Source: Roseivivax jejudonensis (GTDB taxonomy: Bacteria > Pseudomonadota > Alphaproteobacteria > Rhodobacterales > Rhodobacteraceae). From it: a stretch of 64,000 bases of DNA. A program made the translations under genes and the position numbers. Positions within the stretch are counted from its first letter, which is position 1, and every line of letters begins with the position of its first letter. The DNA lies in NCBI RefSeq assembly GCF_900172265.1, contig NZ_FWFK01000001.1, positions 372,001-436,000 on the forward strand. The letters are read 5' to 3'. Of this stretch, positions 43,441 through 51,534 are shown in pieces. The notes under the pieces were generated by a model. That model made no database searches. It was not told where the DNA came from and worked only from the letters and a program-made list of their open reading frames with translations.

Positions 43441-43876
43441 GGTGAGCTTCCGGCTTGTCTCGTAGAGCGCGAACGAGCGATTAACGGCGGTTTCGATCCG
43501 GACCGGTAGGAGGCCGCGCCGATAAATGACTGGTTCGGTGAAGCTGCTCCGCAGCAAGGCTACGGACTTGAATGTCGGGTCCGGGCCGGTCGCGCCCCTT
43601 GCGCCAAGCGACGAGCCGAAACTTTGGAAAGGGTGCTTCCTGCGCTGAGCCGTCGACTGTTCTAGGCGCAGCGAACGGCGGCTCGCCCCTCCATTCCAAT
43701 CATCGGCGCGGCCGCATTTCGTAGCTAGGAAGGAGGGGCTGGACTTCGGCCGCCGTCAGAGCGGTACTGCAAGGAGACAACGGGCTTGTCGCCCATTCGT
43801 CGCATCCGCCCGGACCGGTCCGGGCTCGGCTCGGTAGCAAGGACTCTTTCCCTGCAGCAAGCCAGAGGAGGCGAAC
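43441..43876. other. Gene-free region with a 16-bp palindrome upstream of the recombinase cassette
   Basis: CCCGGACCGGTCCGGG at 43809-43824 is a perfect palindrome 53 bases before the DUF3489 start and may be an operator. GGACCGG also occurs around 43499-43505. No gene is seen. Confidence 0.5.
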
Positions 43877-44146
43877 ATGGCGACCACGACGTTGAAACCC
43901 CGCACCACCAAGAGGGCCCAGCTGATCCGAATGCTCGAAACTAAGAACGGTGCGGATGTGGCGACGATCAGCAAGAAGCTGGGATGGCAGTCACATACGA
44001 CTCGCGCCGCGCTCACGGGGTTACGCAAGGCGGGCCACGAGATCTCTTCCGAGAAGCCAGCCAAGGGCGTCGGCACCCGTTATCGGATCGTCCAAACCAC
44101 AACCGCTACGGCAGAAGCCAAGCCGGAGCTGGGCCATGCCGACTGA
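43877..44146 (+). CDS. DUF3489-family small DNA-binding-like protein
   Basis: 89 residues after AGAGGAGG. The sequence RAQLIRMLETKNGADVATIS, then KKLGWQSHTTRAALTGLRKAG is a winged-helix-like unit characteristic of DUF3489, ending in a basic segment (KPAKGVGTRYRIV). It overlaps the DUF2924 gene by 11 bases. The DUF3489-DUF2924-recombinase order recurs in alphaproteobacterial mobile cassettes, so a recombination-directionality or repressor role is plausible. Confidence 0.85.
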   Translation: MATTTLKPRTTKRAQLIRMLETKNGADVATISKKLGWQSHTTRAALTGLRKAGHEISSEKPAKGVGTRYRIVQTTTATAEAKPELGHAD

Positions 44147-44546
44147 AGGTCATGCGGAGCGCAGCGATGTGCAGCGCGCATGGGAGGAAGCCTTCGGGGC
44201 TCCTCCGCCGCGGTTCCTATCCCATTCTTTTATGCAGCGGGCATTGATCCACGATGCGCAGTGCCGTCGCCATGGCAGCCTTCCTGCGAAAACCCTCCGG
44301 ACGCTTCGGCGGCTTGCGGAGGACGCGCCGACCTCGCGCATCGCGGCTCCGGATCTGCGGCCCGGCGCGCACCTCGTGCGAGAGTGGAACGGGCGCTCCT
44401 ATCAGGTCGAGGTCATCGAGGGCGGCTACCGGATGGACGGGCGGACCTGGACGTCATTGTCCGCGCTCGCGCGACATATCACCGGCACGACCTGGTCGGG
44501 GCCGCGCTTCTTCGGTCTGTCGGGCCGCAGAAAAATTCCGGCATGA
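44136..44546 (+). CDS. DUF2924-family protein
   Basis: 136 residues from ATG 44136. Marks are WEEAFGAPPPRFLSHSFMQR (N-terminal), LRPGAHLVREWNGRSYQVEV and RTWTSLSALARHITGTTWSG, then FFGL, the conserved DUF2924 C-terminal pattern. Function unknown; it always seems to travel with a large serine recombinase. Its stop overlaps the recombinase ATG (ATGA). Confidence 0.87.
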   Translation: MPTEGHAERSDVQRAWEEAFGAPPPRFLSHSFMQRALIHDAQCRRHGSLPAKTLRTLRRLAEDAPTSRIAAPDLRPGAHLVREWNGRSYQVEVIEGGYRMDGRTWTSLSALARHITGTTWSGPRFFGLSGRRKIPA

Positions 44547-46183
44547 CAAAGGTTCGCTGCGCAATCTACACCCGCAAGAGTTCTGAAGATGGGCTCGAGC
44601 AGGAGTTCAATTCGCTCGATGCGCAGCGCGAGGCCTGTGCCGCCTTTATTTCGAGCCAGAAGCACGAAGGCTGGGCGCTGCTGCCGGACCGGTACGACGA
44701 TGGTGGGCTCTCCGGCGGCAGCCTGGAGAGGCCAGCGCTGCAGCGCTTGCTGGAGGATGTAAAAACAGGACGAGTGGACCAGATCGTGGTCTACAAGATC
44801 GATCGGCTGACCCGATCGCTCGCGGACTTTGCAAAGATCGTCGATGTGCTTGATGCCTCCCAGGCGTCGTTCGTGTCAGTGACCCAGTCGTTCAACACCG
44901 CGACGTCGATGGGGCGGCTTACGCTCAACATGCTCTTGTCCTTCGCACAGTTCGAGCGTGAGGTGACCGCGGAGCGCATCCGCGACAAGATCGCGGCTTC
45001 GAAGCGTAGGGGGCTCTGGATGGGCGGCACGGTGCCGATCGGCTACGATCCCGACGGGCGGACGCTGACGATCAACGAGGCCGGGGCCGCAACGGTTCGG
45101 ATGCTCTACGATCTTTACGAGCGGCTCGGATCGGTACGCTCGGTGACCGAGGAGGCCGAGCGGCAGGGTCTGCGCAGTCGGAAAAGAGAGGGCGATGATC
45201 GCACGCGGGCCGGCGGCGGCGTTCTCGGTCGCGGGCATATCCATCATATCCTGACCAACCCGCTTTACGCCGGTCGTATCAGGCATCGTAGCCAAGTGTA
45301 CGATGGCCAGCATCCGGCGATCATCGATCCGGACCGGTGGGATCGAGTCCAGGCGCAGTTGCAAGCGGAGGCTGCGAAGCCTCGGGGCAAGGCCGCCTCA
45401 AAACGCCAGTCGTTGCTGTGTGGCAAACTCACCGACGAGACGGGCGATCGGCTAACCCCGTCGCATTCCAAGTCGAGAACCGGCCAGCGCCTGCGCTACT
45501 ACGTCTCGCACCGACTGGTGACGGGGCGCGCCGAGCGTCATCCAGATGCCTGGCGGCTTCCGGCGGACCAATTGGAGACGCGGATCGCAAGCCTCGTATG
45601 CGGAGCGCTTTCCGCGCCAGGCCTCGTACCGACGCTTGTTCCGAATGCCCCGGCAGACGCCATCGTGAACCTCACGACGAAGCTTTCAACCGTTCTGACC
45701 GAGGCGGGGTCCGATGACATCCTGGCGCTGGTCGAGCGGGTCGACATCGCACCCGGATCGCTGACGCTAGCGCTTGATGCCTCCACGATTGCAGAGCGGC
45801 TCAACTTGGACGCAAACGTGATCGAGGTCGCCCCTCTTGTCACGTCACACCCCTTCCAGCTGCGCAAGCGCGGTGTCGAGACCCGGCTCGTCCTCGGCAC
45901 GCCTGCGGTCCATCTGGATCGGACACTGATCCGAAACATCGCGAAGGCGCATGCCTGGTTCGAACGCATCAAAGCCGGCGAGACCTTTGCCGAGATTGCC
46001 GCGACCGAGGGGACATCGAAGCGGCGCATCCAGCAACTGATCGACCTCGCCTTTCTCGCGCCGGACATCGTTCGCGACGTTCTTGCCGGCACCCAGCCGG
46101 TCGGCTTCACCTCGGATTGGTGCAAACGGCGCACCTTGCCGACTGATTGGACGGAACAGCGCGCGCTCCTCGCTACGCTCTGA
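44543..46183 (+). CDS. Large serine recombinase
   Basis: 546 residues from ATG 44543. The resolvase domain opens with CAIYTRKSSEDGLEQEFNSL (nucleophile Ser13 by motif position), with QIVVYKIDRLTRSLADF and the FAQFEREVTAERIRDKI helix. A recombinase domain follows (GGTVPIGYDPDGRTLTINEA; HHILTNPLYAGRIRHR). The C-terminal 250 residues hold further DNA-binding helices (FAEIAATEGTSKRRIQQLID). The zinc-ribbon cysteines usual in this class are mostly absent, with SLLCGKL only. It is the integration enzyme of a small cassette that ends 184 bases before tRNA-Gln. Confidence 0.93.
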   Translation: MTKVRCAIYTRKSSEDGLEQEFNSLDAQREACAAFISSQKHEGWALLPDRYDDGGLSGGSLERPALQRLLEDVKTGRVDQIVVYKIDRLTRSLADFAKIVDVLDASQASFVSVTQSFNTATSMGRLTLNMLLSFAQFEREVTAERIRDKIAASKRRGLWMGGTVPIGYDPDGRTLTINEAGAATVRMLYDLYERLGSVRSVTEEAERQGLRSRKREGDDRTRAGGGVLGRGHIHHILTNPLYAGRIRHRSQVYDGQHPAIIDPDRWDRVQAQLQAEAAKPRGKAASKRQSLLCGKLTDETGDRLTPSHSKSRTGQRLRYYVSHRLVTGRAERHPDAWRLPADQLETRIASLVCGALSAPGLVPTLVPNAPADAIVNLTTKLSTVLTEAGSDDILALVERVDIAPGSLTLALDASTIAERLNLDANVIEVAPLVTSHPFQLRKRGVETRLVLGTPAVHLDRTLIRNIAKAHAWFERIKAGETFAEIAATEGTSKRRIQQLIDLAFLAPDIVRDVLAGTQPVGFTSDWCKRRTLPTDWTEQRALLATL

Positions 46184-46366
46184 TCAATGCGTGATCGTCC
46201 AAACCCCAAACTGCTACCGTGAAAATGCCAAACGCAGACTCTAGGCCTCTGCGGGCCGGAATACGTACGCCTGTCCAGTCTCCGATTCAGGCAGCCTCCC
46301 GTAACCGACTGAAAATACGAAGCTATTTCGCGTCGGGTACGCAACATCTCGATTTTTGAGCCTGGA

Positions 46367-46441
46367 TGGCTGGGGTGGTAGGATTCGAACCTACGGTACA
46401 CGGTACCAAAAACCGCTGCCTTACCGCTTGGCTACACCCCA
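46367..46441 (-). tRNA. tRNA-Gln (anticodon TTG), CCA encoded
   Basis: The reverse strand folds as a full tRNA: acceptor TGGGGTG/CACCCCA, D arm GCCAAGCGGTAAGGC, anticodon arm GCGGT-TT-TTG-GT-ACCGT, T arm with TAGGTTCGAATCCTA, discriminator G and encoded CCA. The anticodon stem has one G-T pair at its base. The TTG anticodon reads CAA and by wobble CAG. Integrases often use tRNA genes as targets, and the serine recombinase cassette lies beside this one, though no duplicated tRNA end was found. Confidence 0.95.
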
Positions 46442-46548
46442 ACTGGCGGGCTACTTACGTCGGCGCTCGCGCGGGATCAAGCCCGGACCACCAGAAATTT
46501 GAGGCGCTCCTGCGCCGATCGCAGGCGGCGCGGCCGCGGCGGGATTGC

Positions 46549-47538
46549 TCACCCCGACCTTCGGTCCGACCGGTGCGGAGCGGACACGATGGCACGGCCC
46601 CGGCCGGCTGCCTTCGCCTTGTAGAGCGCCGCGTCGGCGCAGTCCAAGACACGCTCGGGACCCTCGATCGCGCCGCCCGGATGACAGGCGATGCCGATGC
46701 TGGCCGAAATCCGCAGCGGACCGTCATCGGATGCGACCGGCGCTTCGATCTCGGCGATGAGCCGCTCGGCCAGACCGCGAAGCGCATCCTGGCTTGGCGG
46801 CTCGGGCAGCAGGAGCACGAACTCGTCGCCCCCCGGACGCGCGGCGACGTCACCGCGCCGGATATTGCCGCGCAGAACATCCGATACCATGCGCAGCATG
46901 CGGTCTCCGGCGGCGTGACCATGGCCGTCATTGACCGCCTTGAAGCAGTCGAGATCGATCAGCATGACTGCGAAGGGCGCGCCTCGCCCGGCTAGCCGGT
47001 CGAGCTCCCGCTCGAGGGCGCGCCGATTGCACAGCCCGGTCAGCATGTCGGTTTGCGCCTGTTCCTCGGCCGCGAGCCGCGCGACATGCAGCCGCCGGTT
47101 CAATCGAAGCGCAGAGCTCATCGCCGCGGATCGCGACTCGATCAGGAACAGCATCTCCACCGACAGGTCGGTGGGCGGAAAGTCCGCGCTGGACACCGGA
47201 TGGGCGCCGAGCGCCGCCGCGACACCGACCCCGAAGGACAGATCGAGCACCCCACCACCGGTTCCGTCCGCCACGAAATGACCGACCAACGGCGTGTGCG
47301 GCGAATGCCGCAGGCGCAGGCGCAGCCGTCGCGCCGTACTGTCCACAAGCGCCGCGATTCCGTCGATGCCACTGGGTCGTGTCACCTCGAACATGTCAAA
47401 CACCGATCCGGTCCCCGCGCCGGGGGCGGCAACCACCTTCGCGATCGTCGGGCCGAGACGCGTCACCTGCCCGGCGGCATCGATGCAGACGTGCATCGGG
47501 CACAGACGGTCGAGCAGGCGCACCGGAAACGTCAGCAT
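46549..47538 (-). CDS. HNOBA-domain diguanylate cyclase, partner of the H-NOX protein
   Basis: 329 residues. Residues 1-145 match the heme-NO-binding-associated (HNOBA) domain: FPVRLLDRLCPMHVCIDAAG, then VFDMFEVTRP and a short helical linker. Residues 160-320 are a GGDEF domain with LTGLCNRRALERELDRL, IDLDCFKAVND, an intact RPGGDEF active site and an RRGD inhibitory site five residues before it. It should make cyclic-di-GMP. Its ATG overlaps the stop of the H-NOX gene by seven bases, so the two are made together and the H-NOX protein should control it. Confidence 0.92.
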   Translation of the reverse strand: MLTFPVRLLDRLCPMHVCIDAAGQVTRLGPTIAKVVAAPGAGTGSVFDMFEVTRPSGIDGIAALVDSTARRLRLRLRHSPHTPLVGHFVADGTGGGVLDLSFGVGVAAALGAHPVSSADFPPTDLSVEMLFLIESRSAAMSSALRLNRRLHVARLAAEEQAQTDMLTGLCNRRALERELDRLAGRGAPFAVMLIDLDCFKAVNDGHGHAAGDRMLRMVSDVLRGNIRRGDVAARPGGDEFVLLLPEPPSQDALRGLAERLIAEIEAPVASDDGPLRISASIGIACHPGGAIEGPERVLDCADAALYKAKAAGRGRAIVSAPHRSDRRSG

Positions 47539-48134
47539 GACGGGGCACCCGTCGCGTCGTCAACGAGCGGGAACGCCCGCCCCTCGGTGAAGTCGCGTTC
47601 GATGATCGTGACGCGAATGCACTCTCCTTCGGAGGCCCGGGTCACGTGGTCGATGACGGCGAGGGAGCCGAAATCGTCCGCCATCGCCCGCACGAGGCCG
47701 GCGACAAGCTCGGCGAAACCCGGAACGGCATCGCGGCACAGGATATCGAAGATGCGGTCGTCACGGTCGATCACCTCGATCGTCGGCACGGAGAGTTCGG
47801 GCACCGCCAGAGTGATGCGGCCCGGCAGATCCTCGAGCGAGAACAGGAAATCAGCGAAGTCGACGCCGCAGAAGCGCAGCAGGCGCCGGACGGACGCCGC
47901 GTTCGGATGAGAGACAAGGTAGGTGCCGACATCCTCCAGCACGGCGCCGATCGGCCGTGACAGCTGCGCCTCGACCGCCGCCGCGAGCTGATCAGTGAGT
48001 GCGGGGTCGTGCCGCAGCATCGCCTCGACCTCGATACGGCCGAGGCCGGCCTGTCGAAGCACGTCATCCCAACGCGAGCGGCCGTAGGTGTCCTCGACGA
48101 ACACCTGCAGCATTCGATTGATCAACCCGTGCAT
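47532..48134 (-). CDS. H-NOX-like protein lacking the heme ligand histidine
   Basis: 200 residues from ATG 48132-48134. The N-terminal MHGLINRMLQVFVEDTYG and the helical layout are H-NOX (HNOB). In heme-binding members a proximal His lies in the segment L-x-x-L-H; here the matching SLEDLPGRITLAVPELSVP has Pro104 at that place. The YxSxR motif that contacts heme propionates also reads CRDAVPGF (about 133-140). It therefore probably does not bind heme in the usual way. The overlapping cyclase gene argues that the pair still works, with a changed signal. The alignment of these positions is by eye. Confidence 0.85.
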   Translation of the reverse strand: MHGLINRMLQVFVEDTYGRSRWDDVLRQAGLGRIEVEAMLRHDPALTDQLAAAVEAQLSRPIGAVLEDVGTYLVSHPNAASVRRLLRFCGVDFADFLFSLEDLPGRITLAVPELSVPTIEVIDRDDRIFDILCRDAVPGFAELVAGLVRAMADDFGSLAVIDHVTRASEGECIRVTIIERDFTEGRAFPLVDDATGAPSC

Positions 48135-48252
48135 ACCCTGACCCCGTCTCACCCGTCTTCAAGGATCGACACAGGCGGTTAAGATCGGCGCAACAAATGC
48201 AATTCAGGGGAATTTCCACACTTCTGCCGCAGACCAGGACCCGGGCGGCGGC

Positions 48253-48537
48253 TCAGGTCCAGTGGACGTTCTGTCCGCCCGGGAGCGCGGCGCGCGCCTG
48301 CATCGGCACGTCGTAGTCGAGACCCGAGGCATCGCAGAATTTCCGGATCCATGCATCGTCCATCAGCACGAAATCCAGCACCGAGGCCTGGAAGGACGGG
48401 TCCGACAAATGGGCACGAAACGCCTCCTCGTCGGCGCCCGTGGCCCCCATGAAGACAGGCAGAAGATCCTCGTCGGCGGCGAGCCAAGCGATGGCCTGCA
48501 GGCCGACGGTCTCGGCCGCGCTGCGTGAAAGTGACAA
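48253..48537 (-). CDS. DUF3572-family protein
   Basis: 94 residues from TTG 48535-48537, chosen because GGAG lies six bases upstream and no ATG is near. The sequence LSRSAAETVGLQAIAWLAAD, EDLLPVFMGATGADEEAFR and VLDFVLMDDAWIRKFCDASG is the whole DUF3572 domain, a small helical protein of alphaproteobacteria. It is divergent from the PleD-like gene, an arrangement common in this group. Function unknown. Confidence 0.85.
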   Translation of the reverse strand: MSLSRSAAETVGLQAIAWLAADEDLLPVFMGATGADEEAFRAHLSDPSFQASVLDFVLMDDAWIRKFCDASGLDYDVPMQARAALPGGQNVHWT

Positions 48538-48631
48538 GTGAATCTCCAACCACAATCCTTTCTTAACCAATCTCAAGAAAGACTGAGCACGACAAGACGG
48601 CCGTGGGGGCCATTCCGGGGAAGGACCACAT

Positions 48632-50044
48632 ATGAGCGGACGGATCCTGGTTGTGGACGGCACCGCAACCCAGCGGATCATTCTTCAGGTGAAGCTCGCC
48701 TCGGCATTCTACGATGTCGTGCAGGCCGAAACCGGCAAGCAAGCGTTGAAGGAGGCGCTGCGCACGCGGCCCGATCTCGTCATCGCGGCACAGGATCTGC
48801 CCGACATGACGGGCGCCGAGCTCTGCCGCCGGATCCGGCCGGTGGCGCCTTCGGGCGACCTGCCCGTGATCCTCATGCAGTCACGAGACGATCCCGCAGG
48901 GCGCCTCGCCGCGCTCGAGGCCGGCGCGCAGGACACGCTGCCGCAGCCGATCGACGAGGTGCTTCTCTTCGCGCGATTGCGCGGCCTCATCCGCGCGCGG
49001 GAGGCCGAACGCGAGTTGCGTCTGCGCGACGATACGGGGCGCGCGCTCGGCCTCGCCGAAGACGCGTCCGGCTTTGCGACGCCCGCGCGGGTCGCGGTGG
49101 TCGAGGCGCCGGGCGCGGCAACCCGTTCGGTCGCCGCCGCCCTGGCCGGAGCATCGAGCGCGGACATCGTCCGGACCGCGCGCGAGGATGTGCTGCGCGG
49201 CCGCGCCGCACGCGTGGACGTGTTCGTTCTGGTCGAAGGAGAGAGCGGAAGCGCGCTCGACCTTCTGAGCGACCTGCGCGCGCGGCCCGAAACGCGCCGC
49301 GCGGCGATCCTCTACATCGCCGAGGGCACGCAGCGCCAGTTGGCTGCGACGGCGCTCGATCTCGGCGCCGACGACATCGTCATCGGCAACGCGCTTCCGG
49401 CGGAACTCACGCTGAGGCTCGCAAAGCTTCTGCAGCGCAAGCGCATATCCGACCGGCTGCGCGCGAATGTCGAGGAGGGATTGCGGGCGGCCCTGACGGA
49501 TCCGCTCACCGGGCTCTACAATCGCCGATACGCGGGGCCGCACCTCGACCGTATCGACAGCGCGGCGCGCCAGAGCGGAAGGCCCTACGGCGTCCTCATG
49601 CTCGACATCGACCACTTCAAGAGCATCAACGACCGATACGGGCACGCGGTCGGAGACCTGGTTCTCGCCGGCGTGGCCAAGTGCCTCGCGGGCAACCTGC
49701 GCGCTGCCGACCTCGTCGCCCGGTACGGTGGCGAAGAGTTCCTGGTGATCCTGCCCGAAACCGACCTGCGCGAGGCGCTCGGCATCGCGCGACGGCTCTG
49801 CGCACGGGTGCGCGACCTCGCGATCCCGCGCGGCTCGGATCGACCGGCGCTCAAGGTCACGGTCAGCGCCGGTGCCACATCGGGGCCGGTAAAGACCTCC
49901 GGCGATACAGGCGATGTCGTGGCCGCCGCCGACCGCGCGCTCTATTCCGCCAAGGAACGCGGCCGCAACCGCGCGCTCGCCACGCCGGCCGAGGGTTACT
50001 TGTCCTCGAAGCGGCGGATCTCGGTGACCAGGCGATCCGCGTAG
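48632..50044 (+). CDS. PleD-like diguanylate cyclase with decayed receiver domains
   Basis: 470 residues: receiver-like 1 (1-120), receiver-like 2 (about 150-270), GGDEF (about 300-455). The cyclase site RYGGEEF and an RAAD inhibitory site five residues earlier are intact (AADLVARYGGEEFLVILPE). Receiver 1 has lost the phospho-acceptor: DLVIAAQDLPDMTG has Ala53 where Asp is expected, the acidic pair reads VVDGT (Asp9, Gly10), and the conserved Lys is replaced in DTLPQPID. The enzyme is thus unlikely to be switched by phosphorylation like Caulobacter PleD. The 3' end overlaps the Spy-like gene on the other strand by 49 bases. Confidence 0.9.
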   Translation: MSGRILVVDGTATQRIILQVKLASAFYDVVQAETGKQALKEALRTRPDLVIAAQDLPDMTGAELCRRIRPVAPSGDLPVILMQSRDDPAGRLAALEAGAQDTLPQPIDEVLLFARLRGLIRAREAERELRLRDDTGRALGLAEDASGFATPARVAVVEAPGAATRSVAAALAGASSADIVRTAREDVLRGRAARVDVFVLVEGESGSALDLLSDLRARPETRRAAILYIAEGTQRQLAATALDLGADDIVIGNALPAELTLRLAKLLQRKRISDRLRANVEEGLRAALTDPLTGLYNRRYAGPHLDRIDSAARQSGRPYGVLMLDIDHFKSINDRYGHAVGDLVLAGVAKCLAGNLRAADLVARYGGEEFLVILPETDLREALGIARRLCARVRDLAIPRGSDRPALKVTVSAGATSGPVKTSGDTGDVVAAADRALYSAKERGRNRALATPAEGYLSSKRRISVTRRSA

Positions 50045-50490
50045 GCCGCGCGCTCTTCGGCCGACATGTTCGCCAGCACATCGAGCAGGATCGCCTGCCC
50101 CCGGTCGCGGCGCATCTCGGCCGCGCGTGCCTGCGCATCGAGGATTTGGGTCAGCGCCGCCCGGTCGAGCGGCGACGCGCGCAACACCTCCGCCGCTTGT
50201 CGGTAGCCCTCGACAAAGCGCACGCGGCGGTCTTCGCCGCTGGCGGTGTCATCGTCGCGCGCATCACGCAGTGCGGCGCGAAACTCGCGCCGCATCATCG
50301 CGCGCTGATCCTCGTCCAGCGCACGGTAATACGGGAATGACGAGCCAGCCCCGGCCCGCCCATCGCGTTGCGGTTGGCCGTCACGCAGCACCGCGCCAAG
50401 GACGATGCCCGCGATCAGCAGGTTCGCGGCGAGCGACACGAACAGAACGGGCCAGAGCCAGCGGCGGCCGCTTTCAGACGTCCGGGCCAC
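49996..50490 (-). CDS. Periplasmic Spy/CpxP-like (heavy-metal sensor) protein
   Basis: 164 residues. A single N-terminal helix (about 11-35, WLWPVLFVSLAANLLIAGIV) anchors or exports a helical, Arg/Glu-rich periplasmic domain (DEDQRAMMRREFRAALRDAR; LDRAALTQILDAQARAAEMR; MSAEERAAYADRLV), the pattern of the metal-resistance/Spy family. It is the last gene of the sigma-factor operon, four bases after the anti-sigma-like gene, and could sense envelope stress or metal for it. Antisense overlap with the pleD end is noted. Confidence 0.8.
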   Translation of the reverse strand: MARTSESGRRWLWPVLFVSLAANLLIAGIVLGAVLRDGQPQRDGRAGAGSSFPYYRALDEDQRAMMRREFRAALRDARDDDTASGEDRRVRFVEGYRQAAEVLRASPLDRAALTQILDAQARAAEMRRDRGQAILLDVLANMSAEERAAYADRLVTEIRRFEDK

Positions 50491-50494
50491 GCGA

Positions 50495-50875
50495 TCACTC
50501 CCCCATCCATGCGAGATCGTAGGCCGTCATCGGATCGACCGAGCCGGCGATCTGAGCATCGCCCGCCGACCAGATCCCGTCGACCGTGGCCGACAGCGGC
50601 GCGGGTGGCGCGGCGCCGATCCAGATCCCCGCAACCAGCGTCGCCGCAAGCGCGGCCCCGCGCAGCGCGGGCAAGCCCACCCACCCCGCGAACAGCGATC
50701 GGAGGCGCGACACGGGGCGCATGGGCCGGCGGCGCGCGGCCTGCTCGGTTTCGGCATCCATGGCGATCCGGGCGAGCAGATCGTCCGCCGGCTCCGGCGG
50801 GGCAGCCCGTGCCGCGGCAAAGAAATCGTCGAGGTCGTCGCGGTCACGCCGCGGTTCAGGTGTCGTCGTCGACAT
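50495..50875 (-). CDS. Small single-pass anti-sigma-factor-like protein
   Basis: 126 residues from ATG 50873-50875, overlapping the sigma gene by 20 bases. An acidic cytoplasmic part (RRDRDDLDDFFAAARAAPPE) is followed by one membrane helix (about 72-92, LRGAALAATLVAGIWIGAA) and a short periplasmic tail. It lacks the zinc HxxxCxxC motif. Position directly after an ECF sigma gene and the topology argue for an anti-sigma factor; no sequence family is certain. Confidence 0.7.
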   Translation of the reverse strand: MSTTTPEPRRDRDDLDDFFAAARAAPPEPADDLLARIAMDAETEQAARRRPMRPVSRLRSLFAGWVGLPALRGAALAATLVAGIWIGAAPPAPLSATVDGIWSAGDAQIAGSVDPMTAYDLAWMGE

Positions 50876-51440
50876 ATCCCAGCTCCTCGCGCCGGCCCGA
50901 AAGAATGGCCTCGAGCGCACGCTTGCCCCGCGCCGTGAGACTTTCCACGGCACGCGGTCCGATGTCCATGATCCGGGCGATCTCGGGATTGCCCAGACCC
51001 TCGATATGGCGCAGCACCACCGCCTGGCGCTGCCGTTCCGGCAATTGCGCCAGCGCCTGTTGCAGCGCCTCGGCCCGCGCCGCCTCGGTCAGCCGCGCCT
51101 CGGCCGAAGGCGCGCCGTCCTCGGGCTCGGGCACCGCGTCGAGCGGCGTGCTGCGGCGGCGGCGCATCCTGTCGATGCACAGGTTCGCGGTTACCCGGAA
51201 CAGCCAGGTGGTCACCTTCGCTTCGCCTGCCCGCCAGTCCGGCGCGATCCGCCAGAGCTTCAGCATGACCTCCTGCGAGATGTCCTCGGCCTCGGCGCGG
51301 TCACCGAGAAGCCGGGCGGCATGCGCGAAAACGCGCGGCGCGAGGCGCACCGTCAGCGCGTGCGCCGCGTCGCGGTCGCCCGCGGCATAGCGCGCCAGCA
51401 GTTCCTCGTCGCCCAATTCGCTCATCGCATCCAGCGGCAC
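50856..51440 (-). CDS. ECF-type RNA polymerase sigma factor
   Basis: 194 residues from GTG 51438-51440, selected because GAGGGAG lies five bases upstream; an ATG at 51425 has no ribosome site. Region 2 reads RVFAHAARLLGDRAEAEDIS, QEVMLKLWRIAPDW and TWLFRVTANLCIDRMRRRR; region 4 reads LPERQRQAVVLRHIEGLGNP and EIARIMDIGPRAVESL. It belongs to the group preceding membrane anti-sigma proteins. The operon with anti-sigma-like and Spy-like proteins, and an EF-hand gene just upstream, suggests an envelope or metal/calcium stress response. Confidence 0.92.
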   Translation of the reverse strand: MPLDAMSELGDEELLARYAAGDRDAAHALTVRLAPRVFAHAARLLGDRAEAEDISQEVMLKLWRIAPDWRAGEAKVTTWLFRVTANLCIDRMRRRRSTPLDAVPEPEDGAPSAEARLTEAARAEALQQALAQLPERQRQAVVLRHIEGLGNPEIARIMDIGPRAVESLTARGKRALEAILSGRREELGYVDDDT

Positions 51441-51534
51441 ACCCGAACTCCCTCGCGCTTAGCGGGCGAAACGCAGGCCCGCAATCACCGGGTGGGCCGA
51501 CCCCCCGGCCCACCCGGTCGTCACGCCGCGTCGG

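Noticed and set aside
46184-46366. Search for a duplicated 3' end of tRNA-Gln as an attachment repeat
   Set aside because: No second copy of the tRNA end was found between the recombinase and the tRNA or elsewhere by eye; serine recombinases also do not usually use tRNA ends.
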